Assembly (NCBI RefSeq): GCF_009647655.1 | Contig: NZ_WJFD01000002.1 | Location: forward strand, 744,001-808,000 | From: Chitinophaga sp. SYP-B3965 | GTDB taxonomy: Bacteria; Bacteroidota; Bacteroidia; Chitinophagales; Chitinophagaceae | DNA: 64,000 bases | Direction: 5' to 3' | Part shown: one piece after another, positions 58,695-64,000 of the stretch | Numbering within the stretch: position 1 is the stretch's first letter | Layout: every line of letters starts with the position of its first letter | Notes under the pieces: generated by a model | What the model saw: only the letters and a program-made list of their open reading frames with translations | Told to the model about the DNA's origin: nothing | The model's database searches: none | Made by a program: the position numbers and the translations under genes

Positions 58695-59771
58695 TTATGC
58701 CATTATTTCTTTATAAAGTTTCCGAACCATCAAAAACAACACGATCAGAAAACCGCTTATAAAGCCTCCTATGATCAAACTTTTTAGTTTACCCAGTTTT
58801 TCTTTCCTTAAGGGAAGGATGGGGGAATCTACTACCTGGATGATGGGCATTTCCTGTGCCATGGACATTCTGCTCACTTCAAGGTTCTTCATTACCTCAA
58901 TGTACATGGTTTGCAGTACTGCTTTATCCCTGGATGCCAATTCAGTATTTACGCTGGCCACACTGCGGCCGGGGTTCCTGTTCAGATCCTGCGATGCTGC
59001 TACGGAATAGGTTTTACGGTTCAATAGTTCTTCAATTGAATCTGCCTTCTCCTGCAATTTATCTACGTTTATTTTGGAGCGTTTTGTTTTGGTTTGCACA
59101 TAAAAGTCCGTGGCTTCTTTCACGAGGCGTTCTGTAAAGACCTTTGAAAATATTTCATCGGGGGAGATACATCTTACTGCTATAAAGCTGAGTTTTTTAT
59201 CTGGCTTTATTACCTGGAGGTTTTCCTTGATGATACTCAGCCAGATGGTATTTAATACGCTATCCTGTTGACGGGAAAAGTTTCTATGATCTGCATCTGG
59301 CGGAAAGGACAGGTTTTTTATGGGTGATGTGGATGCCCAGTTCTTCCTGATCTCTGTGATATCCAGGTAGAAGTCTGCGAGGCTGATCTTTTTCCCGTTT
59401 ACGTTCAGGGGGGATAAGAGTGTTTTTTCCACCATTAAACGGGAGCGTAAGAACTCGAGTATATTATCACCTGTAAATACGCCGCCACCGGAGCCGCCGC
59501 CGATGTCGATACCAAACTGACTGGCTATTCCGGAGTAACCGGCCAGGGGGTTGGACTTACTGTCCTCCATTACAAAGGTAAGTTCTGCAACGAATTTTGG
59601 TTTTTTAAACCAGGCATACGCAAGGCCAATTCCAGCTCCCAGGATTCCGAAGAGTAAGATCAATTTCCATTTAAAAAGTAAATATTTCCCCCAGTCCTGC
59701 ATTTTGATAATGAGGTTTTTAAGGGAAACTTCGTTTTCCTGAGAAATTGGAGTTAGTGTGGTATGCTCCAT
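58695..59771 (-). CDS. Wzz/chain-length-determinant-like protein, 358 aa
   Basis: Two transmembrane helices flank a periplasmic domain: TM1 around residues 34-54 (WKLILLFGILGAGIGLAYAWF) and TM2 near the C-terminus (LKSLIIGGFISGFLIVLFLM). The periplasmic part is helical (KINVDKLQEKADSIEELLNR) and ends with the Wzz proline block 'IIQVVDSPILPLRKEKLGK'. There is no C-terminal tyrosine-kinase domain, so it corresponds to the Wzz-only co-polymerase. It controls polymer length together with the polymerase. Second gene of the operon. Confidence 0.88.
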   Translation of the reverse strand: MEHTTLTPISQENEVSLKNLIIKMQDWGKYLLFKWKLILLFGILGAGIGLAYAWFKKPKFVAELTFVMEDSKSNPLAGYSGIASQFGIDIGGGSGGGVFTGDNILEFLRSRLMVEKTLLSPLNVNGKKISLADFYLDITEIRKNWASTSPIKNLSFPPDADHRNFSRQQDSVLNTIWLSIIKENLQVIKPDKKLSFIAVRCISPDEIFSKVFTERLVKEATDFYVQTKTKRSKINVDKLQEKADSIEELLNRKTYSVAASQDLNRNPGRSVASVNTELASRDKAVLQTMYIEVMKNLEVSRMSMAQEMPIIQVVDSPILPLRKEKLGKLKSLIIGGFISGFLIVLFLMVRKLYKEIMA

Positions 59772-59811
59772 GTAACGATAATTAAAAGACCTGTACGGTC
59801 TAATATTTTTA

Positions 59812-62259
59812 TTATTTAATTCTATCTAAAATGGTGATAATGATCAGTGCCAGCGAAGCAAAACCGGTAGTGATCCCAACTGCTTCCTGACCGGTGAGGG
59901 CTCTTCCTTCTTTTTTAGCAGGAACATATATTTCGGCACCGGGACGTACTTTAGGATACCGGTTAAAGAACAATACTTTGCTGGTGCTTTTTACTTCTCC
60001 ATTCGCGTAAACGATATAACTTCTTCTCTTTAATGCGCTGTTGGTAAAGCCACCTGCACCCCGTATGTAATCCCTGAATCCTGTATGCTTGTCAAATCTT
60101 ACCTTCTTAGGGAAATAGATCTCACCAAACAATTGTACGGTCTGTAATTTCTTGGGGATCTTGATGATATCTCCTTCTTCGAGGAACAGATCGAACTTAG
60201 AACCTGGCTGATCCAGGATCTTTTGCAGGTTGATGCCCAGTAATTGTTCTTTCCGGGAAACCACACTTTGCATTTTGCTGATGTCCGTACTATCTTCCAG
60301 CTTATTATAGAACACCTGTAATTTGCTATCCAGCAGGGCGCTATCGGAGGCGTTCACAAATGTTTTGCGCAGTAATACTGCCCCTTCCGGATATGCCTCC
60401 GGTCTTAAACCTCCTGCTCTTTTCATGAGATCGGAGATCTTTTCCCGTTTGGAATTAATGGTATAAGCACCGGGATATACTACTTCCCCGTCAATTGATA
60501 CAGAGGCTTGTTCCAGGTAGGTGGGTGATTTCCGCACTACTACTTCATCGAAGGGTTGTAATGCGTAACCGGCCATGGTGCTGAGGTCTGAAGAGAGATC
60601 GAACTGTGCAACGATGGAAGTGGTGCTATCCTGTGCATTATACATTTTACCCCGGACACGGCGGGATACTTCTACTCTTTGCAGGGAAGCGGCATCTTTT
60701 AAACCGCCTGCCATGAGGATAAGGTCTTCCAGATAAAGACTGTCCGCATAATTAAAATAACCGGGAGCGTTCACCTGGCCGCTGATCTTCACCTGGTAGT
60801 GTTCTCTCAGGCCTAGTTTTGAGTAGATCACTACGCTGTCTTCCCGTTGAAGGGTGATGTTTTGTTTTCCGGAGAGTACGTCCTGCACATTAAAGCTGGT
60901 ACCTGCGGGTGTGAAATCATCATTGAGGCGGAAGATCATGGCGCGGGGCAAAGAAGCCTCTTCTTTTACGCCGTCTGCTTTTTTGATCAGGTCAGCCACT
61001 GTCATATTTCCTTCCAGGGCATATTCACCGGGGTGAAATACGGCACCGGCAATGGTTACGCGGTTTGTGTAGCGATTGAGCACAGAGTCTATGAAGATCC
61101 TGTCGCCAGATTGCAGTTTGAAAGAAGCTACCTGGCTCGCGGGGATATTCACTACTTCGCGTTCCTTATTATTGATACGGGTGGCGCGGATCATTTCTCT
61201 GAAAGATTTGTCCGTGTAGCCGCCTGCGAAAGAGAGGATATCCTGAAGGGATTCGCTGTCCTTTACTTCAAAAATAGCGGGGCGTTTCACTTCTCCCACC
61301 AGTTCCACACGGGTTTTGTAGGGATTCACTTTCACGATGTCCTGATCCTGCAAAACGATATTATTAGTAAGATCTCCGTTGGTGAGGAAATCGTATAGAT
61401 CGAAACGAGCGAGCGGGTTTCCATTACGGATCACCTGGATATCGCGGAAAGAACCATTTTCGTTAGGGCCGCCGGATACATAGAGTGCATTGGCAACGGT
61501 GGCTAAAGACGGCAGGGTGTAAGATCCCGGGCGATCAATTTCCCCTATCAGTAATACTTTGATGCTTCTGATGGTGCCGAGGGAGATCTGTACGAAAGTG
61601 TTGCCGGATTTTATACCGCCATATATAGTAGCGAGTTGTTTGGTAATGCGGGTGGTGGCTTCGTCCATGGTGAGGCCGTTTACGTAAACAGGCCCCAGGT
61701 AAGGAATGCGGACGTATCCTTCCGGGCTTACTTTTAATTTATGTTGTACTTCTGAGTATCCGTAAACGTCTATCACTAATTCATCGCCGGCGGCTAAACG
61801 ATAATTGGGTGGCGTGGCCATCCGGAGGTTTGGTTCAAAAGTGAGGTTCTTATTACTGAACAGTTCTGCCCCGAAGATCTTCATTCTGCGTTTGTCCGCT
61901 GCGCTCATGGGTTGGATATCGCGGGCGGAGATGGTATTTTCATTATCTACGGTACGTTCTGCATCATCCAGTTTGGTAGCGCCGGGTGTACCGCCGGTAA
62001 ATTCTTTTTCGAGGTTGAGGGTACGGATCCGGTCTTTCAGTTTTAATACCTGGTCTGCCGGGATTCCTTTTTGCTGGGCATAGGAGTCAATTTGGTCAAA
62101 GGAAAGTTTATTCCGCTTCATTTCTGCCACGATCTGACGGACCTGTTCGTCAGAAAGATCGTCCACCTTCATTTGCTGGGCCTTTTGTAAAGAAGGGACC
62201 TGGGCGAATGAACACATGCCAATCAACAGGAATATTTGAACCAATAATATTTTCTTCAT
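59812..62259 (-). CDS. Wza-like polysaccharide export protein with SLBB domains, 815 aa
   Basis: Signal peptide MKKILLVQIFLLIGMCSFAQ; no lipobox cysteine at the cleavage site. After a helical region (residues ~25-120) comes the poly-export domain (NYRLAAGDELVIDVYGYSEV, 'VSPEGYVRIPYLGPVYVNGL'), then five to six SLBB repeats (VLLIGEIDRPGSYTLPSL, VELVGEVKRPAIFEVKD, VTIAGAVFHPGEYALEGN, VKISGQVNAPGYFNYAD, VSIDGEVVYPGAYTINS, VQLFGEIYFPKKVRFD). A C-terminal helix (TTGFASLALIIITIL) crosses the outer membrane. It is the export pore; the long multi-SLBB form is typical of Bacteroidota. First gene of the operon. Confidence 0.93.
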   Translation of the reverse strand: MKKILLVQIFLLIGMCSFAQVPSLQKAQQMKVDDLSDEQVRQIVAEMKRNKLSFDQIDSYAQQKGIPADQVLKLKDRIRTLNLEKEFTGGTPGATKLDDAERTVDNENTISARDIQPMSAADKRRMKIFGAELFSNKNLTFEPNLRMATPPNYRLAAGDELVIDVYGYSEVQHKLKVSPEGYVRIPYLGPVYVNGLTMDEATTRITKQLATIYGGIKSGNTFVQISLGTIRSIKVLLIGEIDRPGSYTLPSLATVANALYVSGGPNENGSFRDIQVIRNGNPLARFDLYDFLTNGDLTNNIVLQDQDIVKVNPYKTRVELVGEVKRPAIFEVKDSESLQDILSFAGGYTDKSFREMIRATRINNKEREVVNIPASQVASFKLQSGDRIFIDSVLNRYTNRVTIAGAVFHPGEYALEGNMTVADLIKKADGVKEEASLPRAMIFRLNDDFTPAGTSFNVQDVLSGKQNITLQREDSVVIYSKLGLREHYQVKISGQVNAPGYFNYADSLYLEDLILMAGGLKDAASLQRVEVSRRVRGKMYNAQDSTTSIVAQFDLSSDLSTMAGYALQPFDEVVVRKSPTYLEQASVSIDGEVVYPGAYTINSKREKISDLMKRAGGLRPEAYPEGAVLLRKTFVNASDSALLDSKLQVFYNKLEDSTDISKMQSVVSRKEQLLGINLQKILDQPGSKFDLFLEEGDIIKIPKKLQTVQLFGEIYFPKKVRFDKHTGFRDYIRGAGGFTNSALKRRSYIVYANGEVKSTSKVLFFNRYPKVRPGAEIYVPAKKEGRALTGQEAVGITTGFASLALIIITILDRIK

Positions 62260-62717
62260 GCAAGTAGTTAGCTTTTCTCGGAATGTTTAGGCCACCATCA
62301 CAAACTCCCTGCCACGCACGGGGTTTGCGTCAAATGATCGGCAAATTTATTAAAAATAACATATAAATGTTAGCCGATTGAAAATCAGACCTATTATAAA
62401 GGTGTTTTAACTCCCGAAACTTTTTTTTGGGTCCGGCAATCCGGATGGGTATTTAATTCGTAAATACCCCTGAGTCTACAGCAAACATATCCTTGAACTA
62501 ACATTTGTTTAAATTAATATACATTAATAGTTAAACGTTATACGCCCCAGTTAACCGGTCATGCAAACTGCTTAAAAACACTCCTTTTCAACTGCTATAC
62601 CCTGATTATGAAATTGTTAATCATGGTCAATTTAGCTGTGCAACGAAAAATAATCGTTCAAATTGTTTGGAGTAACGTCTTTTTTTGTTTAAATTAGAAT
62701 AACAAAACTTAAACAAT
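62260..62717. promoter_or_regulatory. Divergent intergenic region upstream of the polysaccharide operon and the sigma gene
   Basis: 458 bases without a supported gene. On the reverse strand TAAATTTG (62342-62349) matches the -7 consensus, ~83 bases before the operon's first start codon; a clear -33 TTTG is not seen. The rest is AT-rich with attaat/attaat (62515-62530) as a short inverted repeat. No distinct operator or promoter for the sigma gene could be identified. Confidence 0.4.
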
Positions 62718-63218
62718 ATGTCATCCGCTGAATTTAACACCCTATTGCTCAGCAATGCTGACTTTCTGAAACCGTTTGCCATTACTTTAACGAAAGATCC
62801 CGAATCCGCGAAGGACCTTTACCAGGAAACTATGTTCAGAGCCTTGTCCAATCAGGAAAAGTACCTTGCCGGCACCAATATCCGGGCCTGGCTGTACACG
62901 ATCATGCGGAACATCTTTATTAACAATTACCGGCGAAAATCAAAACAACACCTCTGTTTTGACAATTCCTCCAATGATTTTCTGTTGAACACCCAGCAGG
63001 TAATAATTGGGAACCAGGCTGAAAGTGGTTTACGGGTAAAGGACATTCAGACCTCTGTGCACCATTTACCGGTGATCTTCAAGAAACCGTTTGTGTTGTA
63101 CCTGGACGGATTTAAGTATTTCGAGATAGCAGACATCCTGGAAGAACCATTAGGCACTATTAAAAGCCGTATCCATTTTGCCCGTAAGATGTTGAAAGCC
63201 CAAGTATCCCGTTATTAA
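62718..63218 (+). CDS. RNA polymerase ECF sigma-70 factor, 166 aa
   Basis: Region 2: 'FAITLTKDPESAKDLYQETMFRALSNQEKY' and NIRAWLYTIMRNIFINNYRR; region 4: LPVIFKKPFVLYLDGFKYFEIADILEEPLGTIKSRIHFAR. The length and the GFKYFEIADIL HTH place it in the short ECF group of Bacteroidota that regulates without a cognate FecR-type gene nearby. It is encoded divergently from the polysaccharide operon, so it may control it, but no shared promoter motif was identified. Its anti-sigma factor is not in the window. Confidence 0.9.
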   Translation: MSSAEFNTLLLSNADFLKPFAITLTKDPESAKDLYQETMFRALSNQEKYLAGTNIRAWLYTIMRNIFINNYRRKSKQHLCFDNSSNDFLLNTQQVIIGNQAESGLRVKDIQTSVHHLPVIFKKPFVLYLDGFKYFEIADILEEPLGTIKSRIHFARKMLKAQVSRY

Positions 63219-63343
63219 GTCAAGAATGTTTTAGAGCATGTAACCCATCTCGCATTTTTAACCCATACTCTCCATTTCTACCATCCCTGACCAACAATGC
63301 TGCTTTTTCCGAAATTTCGGCAAAAGGGAGAACTGTGTAAATT

Positions 63344-63377
63344 TTTGAGCGGAATTAAAAAAACGGCTTTAAATTTA
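63344..63377 (+). promoter_or_regulatory. Candidate promoter for idi
   Basis: TTTG (63344-63347) is followed after 22 bases by TAAATTTA (63370-63377), one base from the -7 consensus TAnnTTTG; the idi start codon is 23 bases downstream. Confidence 0.5.
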
Positions 63378-63399
63378 GGGCCTAACCATTCCTTCCAAA

Positions 63400-63918
63400 A
63401 TGTTACCACCCGTTATTTTGGTGAACGAACAGGATGAACCTGTTGGCACCATGGAAAAGCTTGAGGCACATCAAAAAGGTTTATTACATCGTGCGTTTTC
63501 TGTTTTTGTGGTGAATCCACAGGGGGAGATGTTATTGCAGCAAAGGGCGTTGGATAAATATCATTCCGGCGGGCTTTGGACGAATACCTGTTGCAGTCAT
63601 CCTTTGCCTGGGGAGGATGTGCTTTCTGCGGCGCACCGTCGGTTGATGGAGGAGATGGGGTTTGATTGTCCTTTGAAGGAGGTGTTTAGTTTTACTTACC
63701 GGGCGGAGTTTGATAATGGGTTGACGGAGCATGAGTTTGATCATGTGTTTTTTGGGGAGTATGATGGTCCCGTGGTGCCGGATGCTGATGAGGTGGAGGC
63801 TGTGCGGTATTTGTCTCTTGATGTTATTCGTCGATTGTTGGTGGAGGAGCCGGATAGTTTTACGCATTGGTTTCATTTGGCGTTTCCGAAGATGGTGGAG
63901 TTTATTAAGGAAAGATAG
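63400..63918 (+). CDS. idi: Isopentenyl-diphosphate delta-isomerase, type 1, 172 aa
   Basis: Interconverts isopentenyl and dimethylallyl diphosphate for isoprenoid synthesis, including the polyprenyl carrier used by polysaccharide export. Nudix-fold enzyme with VILVNEQDEPVGTMEK, the LWTNTCCSHPLPGED block carrying the catalytic Cys (C64/C65 region), 'AAHRRLMEEMGFDCPL' as the Nudix-like helix and the second catalytic Glu in LTEHEFDHVFFGEYDG. Metal-binding His/Glu are all present. Full length for type 1 Idi. Monocistronic, with the G/T-rich element directly after the stop. Confidence 0.95.
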   Translation: MLPPVILVNEQDEPVGTMEKLEAHQKGLLHRAFSVFVVNPQGEMLLQQRALDKYHSGGLWTNTCCSHPLPGEDVLSAAHRRLMEEMGFDCPLKEVFSFTYRAEFDNGLTEHEFDHVFFGEYDGPVVPDADEVEAVRYLSLDVIRRLLVEEPDSFTHWFHLAFPKMVEFIKER

Positions 63919-63919
63919 A

Positions 63920-64000
63920 GAGTTTGCCGCGCAGGAAAGGGCGGTTTTTTTCTTCTTTTTTTGAGGGGAGCATTTTTTATAGGGAGTTTTTGTTTTTGTT
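63920..64000 (+). repeat. G/T-rich intergenic element, second copy of the GCCGCGCAG unit
   Basis: gagtttgccgcgcaggaaag plus ggcggt (63920-63945) matches 36784-36809 except for one base (g for c). It is followed by T-runs broken by ggggag/gggag, as in the other G/T tracts. It continues past the window end. Confidence 0.65.

Overview
The window looks like a chromosomal segment of a Bacteroidota bacterium, most likely a Chitinophaga-like member of the Chitinophagaceae. Four things point this way: a SusC/SusD pair whose SusC carries an N-terminal STN signalling domain next to an ECF sigma factor and a FecR/DUF4974 anti-sigma factor; WG-repeat, DUF3857/transglutaminase and DUF5009 proteins; promoters of the TTTG-N20-TAnnTTTG type; and many genes without a clear Shine-Dalgarno sequence. 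Taxonomy is inferred from gene content only.

Layout. 1-3.5 kb: the 3' end of a radical SAM gene, then an AT-rich patch of five unrecognised genes. A decayed second copy of the radical SAM gene's 3' end lies about 1.8 kb downstream, so the three genes between the copies look inserted. 3.5-6 kb: a tight reverse operon of a voltage-gated-type ion channel, an alcohol-dehydrogenase-like protein that has lost catalytic zinc ligands, and a methyltransferase. 6-10.7 kb: a WG-repeat protein, a small outer-membrane protein, an unknown gene, and an SDR oxidoreductase translationally coupled to an AraC-type regulator. 10.9-22.2 kb: a SusC/D nutrient-uptake locus (sigma, anti-sigma, SusC, SusD, sulfatase, glycerophosphodiester phosphodiesterase, sugar isomerase-like TIM barrel, Gfo/Idh/MocA dehydrogenase) with no glycoside hydrolase. 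22.5-32.1 kb: a TPR lipoprotein, an M20 peptidase, a WGTG protein, an unknown gene, a BNR-repeat protein and two tandem DUF3857 proteins, one with a complete transglutaminase triad and one without. 32.1-35.5 kb: short genes separated by strong terminators and RNA hairpins, ending in rtcB, whose leader can fold in two mutually exclusive ways. 35.6-41.5 kb: a DUF5009 acyltransferase-like membrane protein, an ABC-F ATPase and a RemB/Wzi-like outer-membrane barrel, separated by G/T-rich intergenic DNA.

41.5-62.3 kb is a 19-gene reverse-strand exopolysaccharide operon. Its export and assembly parts are a Wza/SLBB outer-membrane exporter, a Wzz-like co-polymerase, a Wzx flippase and a Wzy-like polymerase. 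Around them are six glycosyltransferases, Gmd and Fcl for GDP-fucose, a UDP-HexNAc dehydrogenase, a GalE-like epimerase, one PLP sugar aminotransferase, one aminotransferase homologue in which His replaces the catalytic Lys (ColD/RfbH type), and three methyltransferases. Gene overlaps and short gaps indicate co-transcription from the 62.3-62.7 kb region. No initiating phosphoglycosyltransferase and no tyrosine kinase is encoded here. 62.7-64 kb: a second ECF sigma factor and isopentenyl-diphosphate isomerase (idi), followed by another copy of the dispersed G/T-rich intergenic element.

The points most worth a second look are the duplicated gene end around the AT-rich island with its HEPN-like protein, the rtcB leader, the two small transcription units at 32.2-32.55 kb, the dehydrogenase homologue without catalytic zinc ligands, the ColD-like enzyme in the polysaccharide operon, the 10.5-bp-phased GGGGCCA repeats, and the dispersed G/T-rich element.
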